Positions 13,101 through 25,590 of a stretch of 64,000 bases of DNA are shown here, in pieces. The translations under genes and the position numbers were made by a program. Numbering within the stretch: position 1 is the stretch's first letter; each line of letters starts with the position of its first letter. Origin of the DNA: Labia minor (Eukaryota > Arthropoda > Insecta > Dermaptera > Spongiphoridae); NCBI GenBank assembly GCA_963082975.1, contig OY720350.1, positions 35,198,660 through 35,262,659 of the forward strand, in the 5' to 3' direction. A model generated the notes under the pieces. The model saw only the letters and a list, made by a program, of their open reading frames with translations. It did not search any database and was not told where the DNA came from.

Positions 13101-13827
13101 TTTCGAACCAAAGTAATAAGACGCGGTCTTACTGAACTATCAATTAGAGGTAATTTGGATGAAGAAGGTCTTGAATCAGTTATCGGTTTGCATGTTTTGA
13201 TTTTTTGATTTTGAGGATTATATTCAACTTTTTTGAAAGTTTCACCTTGACCAGAACAAACATAACATTGTCCATCTTCAAGATCTTCTAAACAACCCAC
13301 CTGTAAAAATAAATTAAATGAATTAAAATTAATAATAAAAAAAATAACTAATTTAATACAATAAATGTAGGAAATTCAACATTAAAGTATAATATATTAT
13401 TCAATAGAATAATAAAAATTTAAGCATAGAGAACAGAGTTGTTTGATAAAAATACATGTAAACATTAAAAGTGAAACAAATTTTATAATTATGAGTTTTA
13501 TTAGTAATTTTTGGATTATTTTACCTTTCGTCCATCCATAGTATATAATCCTCTCACGCCATTTGGTAAATTAACTTGATCAACAAGCGCTCTTGTAAGA
13601 TCAGCTACAAGACTATCAAAAGATCGATACCGTTCAGGTGTCACAGCCATAACAATTCCTTTATAAAATTTATCACCATTTCGATAAAATCTAATTCGCT
13701 TGGCTTTCCTAGCAGGTGATAAACGGACTAATGATGAATGTCGGCCAGGAAAATCACCAGCATTGTCATCAGAATATGTGGATACAGACGAACCACTCCT
13801 ACTTACATGAGTCTCTACAGCCGACAT
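10147..13827 (-). CDS. DCLK: doublecortin-like kinase, ten exons, 612 aa
   Basis: Microtubule-associated serine/threonine kinase with tandem doublecortin domains and a CaMK-type kinase domain. Exons: 13827-13525, 13300-12956, 12746-12650, 12592-12482, 12186-12009, 11924-11747, 11416-11270, 11201-11055, 10721-10479, 10236-10147 (1839 nt, in frame). DCX1 spans about residues 40-130 (starts [10 protein letters not shown]) and DCX2 about 160-250 (starts [11 protein letters not shown]). A short linker of about 75 residues follows, then the kinase (about 330-592): glycine loop [11 protein letters not shown] Lys in YALKII (K354), VHRDIKPEN (D446), LADFG (D468), and TPTYVSPE where APE is usual. The C-terminal tail is 29 residues in its own exon. 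The ATG lies 9 nt after a TTATAG acceptor, implying a 5' UTR intron. A GTAAGT donor at 14699 could end a leader exon around 14700-14760. Confidence 0.95.
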
Positions 13828-15490
13828 GTTAAAATCTATAAGAAAATAAGAAGTATGTATGAATTTATAGATGAAAAATATCTAAATGTCTAAATTACAA
13901 TAAAATTAATACAATTCAATGTGATAACAAGAAATAACAAAGGTGTCCATTTGGTTCAAAAGAGAGATTCTTATCAAGATATATCCATTAACATTCTTTT
14001 TGTATAAATAGCAAACAATGAACAAAACAACAATATATTTGCAATAGAAAATAAACTATACATATACAATATAAACATAAAATGCTTTCATCATGTTTCT
14101 TAATAACTATTATTTATTTTACATAAACTTTTTAAATATAAAGATTATAATGACAACTATTTTTACAATAAGAAAAATGTATCACAAAATTTTAATGAGA
14201 AAATAAATAAATGATGAATAAACGACTTATTAAATATAACATTTCGATTTAAAAAATAAATCAATTAGATTTGCAGCAACAAATAATAATTGTTCTAATT
14301 AGGATTACCTTAATGTTAATCATTTTCATTTAAAATGTCAAAAGAATGAAATTATATTAAATGTAATCAAATAAAAGAAAAATATTTTCTAATTTGATAA
14401 AAAATTAGAATTTAAATCTTAAATGATAAAAAATTTTGATATATGATATATAGCATGATTTGTTTTTGTAAAATCATTAACTGTTAACTTTTAAAAATAT
14501 TTTTTCACTATTATTAAAAATTATATTAAAATGTTAAGTCAGACAAAACACAATGAATATATTTTGATATTCTATATTTAAAATAATTCATTTTAAATAA
14601 TATAATTTCATAAATAAGATTTAAAATATTTGTTAATAAATATATTAAATTCTTAATTGTGAGTTTTATTCATAATTGAATCAATGCAAAATAACTTACC
14701 TTATATGAGCAATTAAGCTTCTCAAATTTCATTGAAGAGATTCATGTTTAAATAAAACAAATAACTAATAGTTGAAGAAAAGATGAATATGTTTATATTA
14801 TTTATAAAAGAATATTCATTATGTGATTTTTTGACATATATTAATGTTTTGAAAATGAACAATCCGGTTTCAATTGAAAATCCAGTGTGGTATTTAATCG
14901 AAAAAAGGAAGGAGCATTTCCTGGATTAGAAATGAAATGCTTGGTTATCTACATTTCATTATCCCCATCTCTTTCTAACATTCATCAGATAGATTCGCTC
15001 TCTCACTCTTACTTATTGGTTGGTTATTGAAGTGGTAAAGGTGGTAAACTAGCAACGAATACTCAAACGAATAAAACCTCGACCCTGACATTCAAAAAAA
15101 ATTTACGTTCCATCTCCATGAATAAATCATTAAGATTCCATTACAAATTACCTATAAATAAATAACATAGTTTTTTTTTAATTTATACAGTTAGGTTAAT
15201 TCAAATGAAATTAACATTTTAGATAAATAATAGAAATTATATTGAATAAGTATAGAATAATTTATTTTTTATAGATTATAAATAAAGAGGAACAAAATGT
15301 TGAGTTTAATAATCCAGATCTAGTATAATATTAATGTATATTTTAATAAAATATATGTATTATTTTAATTCGACCTTTTATATTGAATATTTAAAAAAAA
15401 AATTATTATTGTTATAAAATAAAAATGTAAAGTATTAATTTAGTGATAAAATTAGTTACTTAGTATAGAAAAAAAATTATCTATTTAAAT

Positions 15491-15755
15491 CAGTGATTCC
15501 CAAGCTTATTTGGCCAAGCGCCCCCTGGAAATTAACTTTTTTAATTTTAATAACAATTAAACAGAAAGATAAATGTACCTATTCGCAAAATATTATAAAT
15601 AAAGGTGTAAATTAGAAACATTGAAATTATGTATCTATTTATTGAACTCAAAATAGAAAAGTAATATACAAGTAATGCACATGTGGCTATCACCGCCCCC
15701 TTGGTTCGCTGCAGCACCCACGAGGAGGCGGAAGCGCCCACTTTGGGAATCACTG
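15491..15755. mobile_element. hAT-type MITE (265 bp)
   Basis: Ends CAGTGATTCCCAA... and ...TTGGGAATCACTG are inverted repeats of about 13 bp beginning CAGTG, typical of hAT elements. The 8-bp flanks ATTTAAAT (15483-15490) and ATTTAAAA (15756-15763) are a target duplication with one mismatch. No transposase is encoded. It sits between DCLK and TMEM216. Confidence 0.88.
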
Positions 15756-16075
15756 ATTTAAAATAAATAATTGAATGAATATATATTTCGAAGTTTTACT
15801 TCCATGTTATAAAGGAATAATCAAGAATACGAAAAAAAATATTTTTTATACTGGAATTTTTATATTTAATTATTAATCGTTTTTTTAGTTGCTGAATATA
15901 TATGTTTGTATTTTGTTTAAATACTAAGGTTTTAAAAGATTATTAAATTATTTTAATATATTTTCTTTGTTCAATCATAATGTGATCGGAGCTTTGGAAA
16001 CTTGAATTGTACTCAAGGTAAAATTCTAAATCAAGTGGTCTTTTCGAAAGAATTTAAAGATTGATTGATTGTATA

Positions 16076-16382
16076 CAGTGGCGTAACTAGGGGGGAGCAG
16101 GGGGGGACATATGTCTCCGGGCGCCAAATTTAGGGGGCGCAAAATTAGGGAAGCCAATTTGGAACAAAAGAAGAATTAATATTTAAAGTTAAACTGTATT
16201 TTGTGTAAGTCAATAAATATTATTTATACGCTTATTAAAATATGTTAAACCTGTTTCGTTATTCGTCATTAATATTCTTTAAAAAAAAATTAAATTATAT
16301 ATATATATATATATATATACACGAAAGGGGGCGCTGATTTCTTAGTTGCCCCCAGGCGCAAGAACCTCACGGTACGCCACTG
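16076..16382. mobile_element. hAT-type MITE (307 bp) with perfect 8-bp target duplication
   Basis: Starts CAGTGGCGTAAC and ends GTACGCCACTG (inverted repeat with one difference). The 8-bp duplication ATTGTATA is exact at 16068-16075 and 16383-16390. The ends are GC-rich and the middle holds an AT microsatellite (about 16292-16318). Non-coding. Confidence 0.92.
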
Positions 16383-16671
16383 ATTGTATATAACTTTTTG
16401 GAAATAGAAGTTATAATAGAGAAGTTTGTAGTTTTAACAGAAAAATCTTAACATGATATAAAATTTAATTTAAATTCTCAAGTAGTGTGTATCAAACCCT
16501 TCTTTGAACAAATTATTAAAGGAGGGCTCGGGTTCAAGTTCCCACTTTTAAAAACTGAGGGACCCAAAAAGAAAATTAATTAATTTTAATGCTATAAAAT
16601 AATCTTAATTACATTAAAAATGAAAATCTATCCTGAAATCAATATTTATGCTTCAGAATTAAAATTGAAAA

Positions 16672-17880
16672 ATAAGCTGGAGTATCTCCACTCGACTATC
16701 TCGCAATTTGAATTGGATTAAATAACATATATTATATTTTAATTAAATTTAATTAATTATATTAGTCAGTCCGCTTGAATCGGAGCAAGCGTACGGTTAC
16801 TTGAAAACGACTGCAGAATAAGCAGTTGAAACGTTGTACAATTATTTTAATTTAATAAATAATTTTATACAAATAATGTGGTCTTTTAATAAAAATTCTC
16901 TTAATAATTATCAAAATAACCACAAAAGCTTTAATAAATACATTTATGAGAAATATCAGTCCGCTTGAATCGGAGCAAGCGTACGGTTACTTGAAAACGA
17001 CTGCAGAATAAGCAGTTGAAACGTTGTACAATTATTTTAATTTAATAAATAATTTTATACAAATAATGTGGTCTTTTAATAAAAATTCTCTTAATAATTA
17101 TAAATTATAAATTAAAATTAATAAATAATATTTATTAAACCAGAGCATGTTTGGCTCTTTGTTGATGGCACCACGTCACGTGTTGGCGCGTGATTCTAGT
17201 ACTTTCAGCGATTCAATCAAGCTGAAATTATATCTATAGCAGTTTTATACAATTTTGAATCATGTGAAAAACTATCAAACATATATCTTTATTTTTACGA
17301 TCACTTTAGAGGAAAAAAAATCAAAACGTTGTAGGTAATGACCCTCTTCCGGTTGAGCTACATTTCTCAAAAGTTGATAGAAAACTACGAATTTTGAATT
17401 AGGCCCGTATATCAAATTTCATGATTCTAGCTCAAACCGTTTTTGCGTAATCTTATCTACATACATACACACACACACACACAGATATTTTTCTCAACCT
17501 TAGGGAAAATGATTCAGGAACCTTCAAAACGTATAAAAACATCAAAATCTCAACATCGAAAATTTTCGTGATCGCACTACTATCTCTGGCGAGATAGCAA
17601 AAATCGAAAATTTTCAAAAGTTTGCGGGCACTTGAAATGCCTTCGCGCCCCTCAGGCTGGAAACCGCTGATGTAATTTCATAGAAATCAGTTCAGCCAAT
17701 TTTAAGTCTATAACTGTCTGTATGGATGCTCTGTGGTCTATAATGTCACAATTTCTGGACAGACGGACAGACATGAAAAATTCTAAAGTCACTTTTGGAT
17801 TCTAGGGGCCATGAAACGCGAAGATATACAATTTTAAATTCCGAGCAATGTTCAGACAAAAACCTTTATATATAGAGATT
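16672..17880. repeat. dispersed repeat family C, copy 1, interrupted by a nested insertion
   Basis: Shares long similarity with 47236-47700, including the words TCTCCACTCGACTATCTCG, TTTGGCTCTTTGTTGATGG and CACGTCACGTGTTG. The copy extends further to about 17880, with CA microsatellite and GACGGACAGACATG segments. It is split near 16762-17100 by the Penelope-like pair that copy 2 lacks. A shorter relative of its right end occurs near 21830-21910. Class unknown. Confidence 0.75.
16766..17103 (+). repeat. head-to-tail pair of a short Penelope-like repeat unit
   Basis: Two nearly identical units start TCAGTCCGCTTGAATCGG at 16766 and 16956; the first runs about 174 bp and the second about 145 bp. 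Each has a CGCTTG/CAAGCG hairpin, then CTGC-AGAATAA-GCAG, then TTGAAACGTTGTAC and an AT-rich tail. The same unit recurs as an inverted pair at 33171-33470. Repetition is certain. The Penelope-like label is inferred from the direct and inverted terminal arrangement and the hairpin-GAAACGTTG end; no reverse transcriptase is present. Confidence 0.7.
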
Positions 17881-18060
17881 TACATTAAATATAAAATAAA
17901 GTAAATTGAGAAACAAAATAAAAATCATTAAAAAATTTAAAAAGCATTAAATATCTATTCTTTAGTAATACATTTAAAAAAATTTAGAAACATTAATACA
18001 CGATAAAGTATAATTTAGAAGGCAAGAAATTTATATTTTCTATAACTACTGAATGGTTTC

Positions 18061-18074
18061 GTTGCCTTGGAAAC
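18061..18074. promoter_or_regulatory. RFX X-box-like motif upstream of TMEM216
   Basis: GTTGCCTTGGAAAC fits the RFX X-box pattern (RYYNYY, short spacer, RRNRAC) with inverted half-sites GTTGCC and GGAAAC. It lies about 860 bp before the TMEM216 ATG. It would be close to the transcription start if the leader exon ends at the GTAAGT donor at 18259 and is spliced to the acceptor ending at 18902. RFX factors drive ciliary genes in animals, which fits the downstream gene. Confidence 0.6.
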
Positions 18075-18922
18075 AATCGGCTTAAAAATAAACACAACTG
18101 TCCATAGCATAGATACAAATAACCTTATCTTTTTATTTAGCTACTCTTAAAATATTTTTTTTCTTTCATATTAAATACAATTTATATTTTCTCTTAATTA
18201 TAAGTGTTCTATTATCAAAAGTATATTTTATGTAAATTTGTTTGAAAAATTTAAAATAGTAAGTACATATACTTGAATATTATGAAAAATAAATTAACAT
18301 ATCACAGAAAGTTATGTTTTAAAAACTACCAAATTTCTATTAAAATAAAATATGTAGGACTAAATTTAGAAATTAGAATTTAATGATCATTTATTAAATA
18401 TATTCTTAATAATTTTTCACGAATGAAAATGGTTTTTCCATTCTAACTTTTATTTATAAGAGTAGGCATTTATTGGATCATTTTTTAATATGCTATTTCT
18501 AATTTAAGATTGATTATCAAATTCTCTAACAATTAGTATTTACTCAACTATTCTATAATATATAATGGGTTGTTTTTTAATTTATTTTTATCTTTTTTGA
18601 TAATGAAAATCACAACAATAGACTCTCTCAAGAAATTAAATTAATAATGACTATTTGGTATTTTTAAATATTTATGTTAATAATAATTATATTTCATATT
18701 ATATTTTAAAATCTTTCTCTTTTAAAAAGAATACAATAAGAATAATTTTTTTAAATATTTTTTTTAGATTACAATTATATTATTTATTTCAAAAAAATTA
18801 AATATATCATTTAAATGAATTAAAAAAAAGGTATGTATACTATATAATTCAAATTCACAGGATTAAAATTTTATTAACATATCCTGTTTTTTTCTATTTC
18901 AGTAAGGGATAAAGGAGTAATA

Positions 18923-19333
18923 ATGGTCAATTCTTCGTTAGCATATGAAATTTTATTATATTTGAATTCATTCTATTTTGGAATGTTTGCCATTTGTGAA
19001 ATTTGGCTGGCTATTTTCAAAATGTTCAATTTTCCTTATCCAATTGGAAGTTTTGTTAGTGAAATAATACTTTTGATTTTATTATGTTGCACAGAAGCAA
19101 TTCGCATATTTTTAGGTCGTAAAGGTAATTTGACTGAAAGAAGTTTACCTGTTTTTATTTCGATTGCTCTCACTGTGCCATCGGTATTAGGAGTTGTTTA
19201 CTTTTTAATATGGCAAACATATGTATTACGGCTGGAAATGATTCTTTGTATCATTCAATTATCATTGCATGGATTACAATTAATCTTTGCCTTCCTATCT
19301 CTTTGTACAAATATAAAAAATCATGGATTCTGA
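18923..19333 (+). CDS. TMEM216: transmembrane protein 216 homologue, 136 aa
   Basis: Small four-helix membrane protein of the ciliary transition zone (Meckel/Joubert complex in vertebrates), part of the TMEM216/TMEM80 family. Family signatures are visible: LLYLNSFYFGMF near the N-terminus, EAIRIFLGRKGNLTERSLPV in the middle and QTYVLRLEMIL in the last third. Four hydrophobic segments lie at about residues 10-32, 42-62, 75-95 and 103-126. Human TMEM216 is about 145 aa, so this is full length, in a single coding exon. The ATG at 18923 is preceded by a TTTCAG acceptor at 18897-18902, so a non-coding leader exon is likely. In insects such a gene should act in sensory neurons or sperm, which carry the cilia. 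The X-box upstream supports ciliary expression. The neighbours converge (SLC35B2) or diverge (DCLK). Confidence 0.9.
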   Translation: MVNSSLAYEILLYLNSFYFGMFAICEIWLAIFKMFNFPYPIGSFVSEIILLILLCCTEAIRIFLGRKGNLTERSLPVFISIALTVPSVLGVVYFLIWQTYVLRLEMILCIIQLSLHGLQLIFAFLSLCTNIKNHGF

Positions 19334-22041
19334 TAAATTTAGATTAAGAAAATATAATTTTATATTAAAAGTTATTCTGTCAAGCTACAATTTTGAAATC
19401 TTGTGATATTTTATAAATTATTTATTAAAACGAATTCGAAATATATATTAAAATTTACCTTTTTATAATTTTTTACAATAAGTTCTTAGTTCCTAGAATT
19501 AGGGATAAAAATCAATAAATAATTGAGATTAAGTCTTAAAAATAACTTCTAAATTTTTTGTTATAAAAGTGAGCCTTCCACGTTTAATATCTATTTTTTA
19601 TCGTTAATATAAAAAATGACGGAGTAGAAATTTCAATAAAATTTTATAATTCCATTCTAGAATAGTAAAACTTTTGTAATTATATTAAATCAAATAAATA
19701 AAGAAAATCTTCCATATATGGAAATAAAATTATAATAAAATCATCTTATCTTTAATATATTATCTTTTTTAATATTTCATAATTACAATATTTATTGCTG
19801 TGCAATTTTAATTTAACAATTATAAATATTAGCATTCATTTATATCTCTTTACAAGCAGATACATTTATTTTTTTCTCTGATATAGAACATAATTTAGAT
19901 TAGAATTAAGAAACAATTTAAATAATTTATTTTTAATATTAGTATTTATTTGTTTTATAAAAGAAAATAATTTATTTATATTACTTGAAAATTAACAAAA
20001 TAATTATTGTTAAAAATTTTTCCTAAATTAATCATATGTTGTGTAATAATTTAAGAGAAATTAACTTAACTATAATTAAATTTATGTTTTAAATAAATGT
20101 AGTAAATTTTGATTAACGTAATTAATTAAAATGGACGGATAAAGTTTATAAACCCTTCTAAGCGAAAATCAAATTATAACTAAACATATATGTTTATATA
20201 TAAATATTGTCAAATTTTTTAATAACTCCAAATTATATAGTTAATAAATGAATCATTAAATAAAATGAATGATTTCAGTAATTAAATATATAGTATTAAA
20301 TTTATTTATTTATTTTTTAAGATTAACATTGTATTTTATAATCAGTTTCAGGAAGTAGGAAAAAATTATTTTCTTGCACCCTCTCAAAAGCTGAAACCTC
20401 CCTCACGTTTCACATCACTTTCATTCAAATTCTTCATATCCTCCCACTTCCATTAATCTCAGTTATCATTCGTTTGCCAAAGGGTATTTCTTTTATACCA
20501 ATATTATTTTTTCTTTTTATCCAGCTCTAAAAATCATCTTTTTCATTTAAAAAATTTAATTAAAAAATAAAGAGATTATTAAATATTTATCTTCGTCATT
20601 CTTCTATGTTTTCCATAATTTTCAATACCTTAATCTATAAATTAATAAAATAAAAATCGTAATAACGTACCAAAAAGTTGTAATCAAGTTTAATTATCAT
20701 TTTATAATTAAGACTAAATGTTAGTTATAATTGACTTTTAACTATTTCAAGGGAAAACAAAAATAAAATCAATAAAAATTAAATGTCTAGAAAAACATTA
20801 TTTTTTTACAAAAGAATGAAGTATTTTCTTGTTAAAATTATTAAATTTGTTTGCTTTCCAGGTAATTACAATATCTTATTTAAATTTATGCTAGGTTTAA
20901 GTTATTACCAAATCTCTGGAAAAAATCCCAAACACATTTATTATTAATATGTGATAAAAATTTATTGCTTTAAAAAATCATTTTTTCTGAAATTTTTATT
21001 TAATGGTTTTTAAAATAAAATTGAACTTCTATTAGATAAACTATCAAGCATAATTATTTTAATTTTATATTATTTTTAATAAGTTTAAGTCAACAATAAA
21101 AAAATTAAATTATGTCACTTTTGAAATATAATAATCATTTAATGTAAAACATAATTTATAAAAAAATATATTCTATATTTCACACATTAAAAAATACACT
21201 CAAAACAAATCATACCATATATTATAAATAAATTATATAAAAAATTTGATAAAAAAATGTTTATAGTTATATACCAAATATAAATAAAAAGTTTTAAAAA
21301 TAAAAATCAAATTTGATAGGATATTATACTTAAACCTTTAATTTAATTTATTTGATTTTTACAAATTGGAATAGATAGTTGGAAATCTGTCTATAAATTC
21401 GAATATTACTAAAAATCTCAAATCTAATAATATAAATTCAAATAATACTGAAATAATAAAAGAATTTAGAATATTTCAGCATTTCTATTTGATTTGAATA
21501 TAAGTTAATAAATTAGCAAAACATCACAGAAAGAAGTTTAGGAAAGGCATTTTTTCAATTTATATAAATTATATATTAAAAAACTAATCTCCACACTCTA
21601 ATATGTTCATTAAAAATAAATTATAAGTATATTAAAATTTTTGAAATGAATAGATAATGGCATAGTATAGAAAATGTTTATTAATAATTTAAATATGTAA
21701 ATAGAATTATAGAGGATTTAATTTTTTATTGTTTTGAATTAAAACAAAGTCATATTATTAATTATGGCATAAAGTAAAATTTAAAAAGGCACTGACTAAT
21801 ATATATATATACATATATATGTATATATATATATAAAGATTATTTACATCAAAAATATAAAATAAAGTTATATTGATAAGCAAAATAAAAATAATTATAA
21901 AAATTAAAAGTATCAGAGATCTTAGCTTTGGTTTATATATATATAATATATATATATGTATATATATACATCATAATAAGTGGCTTTCTTTTAATGTTTT
22001 AATATTAGTGTTTAAATTAATAAATTAAATATTTAATGATA
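19334..22041. other. TMEM216-SLC35B2 convergent intergenic region
   Basis: Contains the 3' ends of the two converging genes and otherwise AT-rich DNA without recognised genes. A GC-richer stretch at about 20350-20490 has no reading frame of note. Two near-palindromic TATATATACATATATATG runs lie at about 21798-21835 and 21935-21972, the first followed by a fragment similar to the right end of repeat family C. Confidence 0.5.
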
Positions 22042-24905
22042 TCATGATTTGTTATTTGTCATTTGATGTCGACGAATTGCTTTCAAACGATGGTTACAAT
22101 AAATTCTTAAAAATATTGCAACAAATATTATTATAATTCCAAAGACTCCTACTAATCTTATACTATGTCCATATAGAATACAAGACAATAAAATGGCCAA
22201 ACCCTGGAAACAAAATTGGATAATTTATTAATTTATAACTTAGACAATTTAGAAATATAACTTTAATTGGAATACAACATTATTATATATACAATAATTA
22301 TATAATAAAAAATTAAATTTTCATTACCTGTCGAATTGTCATAATAATAACAAAAACCACTGGGCCAAAAGTAGAAATTGTATAATATATAAACAACTGT
22401 CCCGCAGTTGAACAAGCAGACAAGAGCAAACAATCATACATAAATTTTGGAAACTATAAATAAAAAAAATGAGATATTTAAATTTCTATATATATTTTAA
22501 TGTAGATCAGATAATTTTTTAAAATATTACCTGTGCCATAAAATTTATTGATTGAACAAATCCTCCCTGTTGTATCAATGAAACAGTTGTGAATAAACAC
22601 GAGAATAGATTAACACCACACATCATTTGAATAGAACTCATGTTATAGTTAGAAAATAGGGCCCCTTGCCAATTGGAAGTAAAACTATCAAAGAGCATAT
22701 AGGAACCAAGCAATATAAGACCAGAGAATGTTGTGACAGTATCACCTGAAACAATTTAAAAAAATGAAAACATATATATATATATTATATTATATTGACT
22801 AATTCCAAATGCTACTAATTTTATGAATTAATTAAAATTATAAAAAAATTGAAATTACCTTTATGATCATCAGCACTTCCCATTAGAAAAAATGCCATGC
22901 CAATTGAAATAAGAATTGCTGTCACATATTCATAATATTCATATTTCTTTTTAGAAACAAATTTTCCCATAATCATTACAGGAATAATTTTGGATGCTTT
23001 TGACAAGACCTATCAATTAGTAAAAAATATTTCAGTGAAAAAACTTAAAATTTAAATTCTTTAAGAATATAATTAACCTTTGTAATTAAATTAATAAAAT
23101 TAAAAATTTACCTGTGTAGGAAAACTAACATATTTTAAAGCTTCATATTGGCACCAAGAACTCATAATATTAGAAAAGGAACAATAAACGTATTTATATA
23201 ATGGTGCCGTATGCCGTGGCTGATGATGAGTTAATATATATATTCCAGAAAATAAGAATGCCAATATTCGATTTACAAATACTAAGAATTGAGAATCTTG
23301 AAAATGATCTTTAAGTCCATCAGAATTTTGATATTCCTAAAGAAAATAATTTAAAATCATATAACGTAAATTTTGTGATATATAAAAATTAAAAAATTTC
23401 AATTTTTACTTGTGTCATAATCTTTTCTTGTAATATTCCCCATGTTAAATAAGTGGTCTGGAGACCAAAAAAGCAAAATAATATAAGTAAAGCTTCATGT
23501 AAGGAACTTCTATTAATGGCATTATCATGTTTAGTGTTAGTTTCGGAACCAATGACAACATCAGGACCTTTAATACATAGTTTCACAATATTTGGAAGGA
23601 TTCCTAAAATAGAAATATTGATTTATAATTAAATAAATTCAATTAATTATATTAATATTTATATATTCATATTTAAATTCACCATGTTTTTCTGCATAAC
23701 CACTATTATGTGCATATTTATATATAAGAAAACCCGGTACAAATATCGTTGCATATCCTAAAAGATTGAGACAAAGGCGAAATATCCAGGTGTCTTCGAA
23801 CCCGCTTGTTGTTGGTTGATGTTCAATAATAGGACCAGCATCGCCTTCTAGATATACTACAGAACGAAGCATTTCGGTCATATAATAAATTACAATTACT
23901 GTAATTATTATAAGTAAACTGAAAAAGAGGAAAATATCATAGGTATATAAATGTTAAAATAATATATTATATTGTCACTTTAAGTTTATTTTAAATGAAA
24001 TCTACATTTTTTTGTGTAAATAATTCTAATATGTAATATTTAAAAAATATTAAAGTATTAAATATTATATTTATATATTGTTTATACTGAAAATTTAATA
24101 ATTTAATATTATTTCCTTTACTATTATTTTTAAAAATTTATTAAAATTAATTTTATTTATATTTAAAAATATCACACAAGTTCAATAAACCTTAACTAAT
24201 TAAATACCAGTTATTTATGGAAATAAAAAAAAGTGATTTTTAGTATTATTTTTTGAAAATTAATCGATAGTATCTTATAAAAGATTTTTTTTTAATTAAA
24301 AAGAAAAGACTAATATCTATTAAATAAAGATTAATACTATCTTATTGAAATAGAATGCCTATTTCTTAACATTTAAACTTGCTTGTAACTAAATTTGGAT
24401 AATTTCCTTCTAAAATGATTAGGTAAACATCCTGGAGATGATATTCTGTAGTAATTATTCTAATTCAGCAAGATTTACATTTTTATTTAAAAGATCTAAG
24501 TTTTTTTCCTTTTTATTTTTTGAATTTTATATTGATTCATTTAAATGTATTGAAAAGTAATACATGAAGCTGTAATTTATTCAGAAAAAATATACTTTTA
24601 TGTTTGTCTAAAATTATTTAATTTAATGATTCTTTTCAATAAAACAATTTCCTTTAATTCACTAATTTATATATTGATAAATCTGCTTTTAAAATTGATT
24701 TTTCATTTCATCATGCATATTCAAATTTCTGAAATTAAATTAGTTACATTAAATTATAGAAATAATAATAATAAATTTACACTTTACATTTAATTAAAAA
24801 TATTTCAATCTTTCTAAAATTATAGCAATTTATAAATAATAATTAGTAAAGAAATATTTAAGAGTATACTAACCATATTACTATTTCTGGTGTGCGGTTA
24901 ACCAT
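22042..24905 (-). CDS. SLC35B2: PAPS transporter (slalom / SLC35B2), eight exons, 446 aa
   Basis: Golgi nucleotide-sugar-transporter-family protein importing PAPS, the sulphate donor for proteoglycan and other sulphation. Exons: 24905-24874, 23918-23683, 23603-23410, 23336-23112, 23009-22859, 22745-22531, 22453-22328, 22203-22042 (1341 nt, in frame). Many hydrophobic segments are spread through the protein. Diagnostic stretches include [43 protein letters not shown] and [18 protein letters not shown], all characteristic of PAPST1. The length matches fly slalom and human SLC35B2 (430-465 aa). The C-terminal tail is basic and cytosolic-looking. The first exon encodes only [10 protein letters not shown] before a GTTAGT donor, so this start rests on exon phase and the ATG. 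The slalom (PAPST1) assignment is favoured over SLC35B3 by the [12 protein letters not shown] block. Confidence 0.93.
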
Positions 24906-25470
24906 TTTTAATGAATAATTCCAAATAATCGATTAGCACAATAGACTTTTTGTTTAAAATCTTTTCTTAGAATGATTATAATTTGATGAAATATCAAAAA
25001 TTTTATCTAAGTTCTTAAAAGATTTGATAGAAAAAGGATAAAACATGTTTCAAGAATATTGTTAATGATCTATAAAAACATCACATATGAAAAATGAAAT
25101 GCTTTACATTTTATATATTAATAGGGATTATTTAAAAATAAAGATACTAAATCATTTTTTTAGACATTTTTTTAGACTTATTTTTCAAGAAATTCAATCT
25201 GAAATGAAGGACTGCCAACGTTGCAATTGACATATAGATGTCATGAATGACACATGTATCATAAAAGTTTATCTAAAATTAATAAAATATTATCAAATGT
25301 AATATATATATATATTTTAATAAGACCTATTTAAGAAATTAGTACAAAATATGTATCTAATCGAATTTCAAAAAAAAAAAATCCGGGTCATTTAAAATTA
25401 AATCAACAATAAAATTTTTAGAACTTTTTTAATTCTATCAATAAATATAAAATATATATATACATATATC
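24906..25470. other. SLC35B2 upstream region
   Basis: Likely holds the SLC35B2 promoter and 5' UTR. No recognised motif apart from a somewhat less AT-rich patch near 25195-25260. Nothing else supported. Confidence 0.4.
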
Positions 25471-25477
25471 TGTGGCC

Positions 25478-25590
25478 CTTCGGAAATTGAAAGTTGTTGG
25501 CCGCAGCAACCAAATTCCTCCAAACATCTCTATTCTGAGTTTCCTCTATCAATCTCTTATTCTCTCCCAACACTCTCACGCTACTCTTTG
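25478..25590 (-). pseudogene. LINE reverse-transcriptase C-terminal tail fragment
   Basis: On the minus strand an open stretch reads ...ETQNRDVWRNLVAAAN..., matching the (A)QDRDxWRxLVA tail found at the C-terminus of many non-LTR retrotransposon polyproteins. A related, more decayed copy is at 36585-36675. Nothing of the reverse transcriptase core remains here. Confidence 0.5.

Noticed and set aside
16766-17103. LTRs of a retrovirus-like element
   Set aside because: Units are only 145-174 bp, lack TG..CA ends, primer-binding site and internal coding region, and occur inverted elsewhere.
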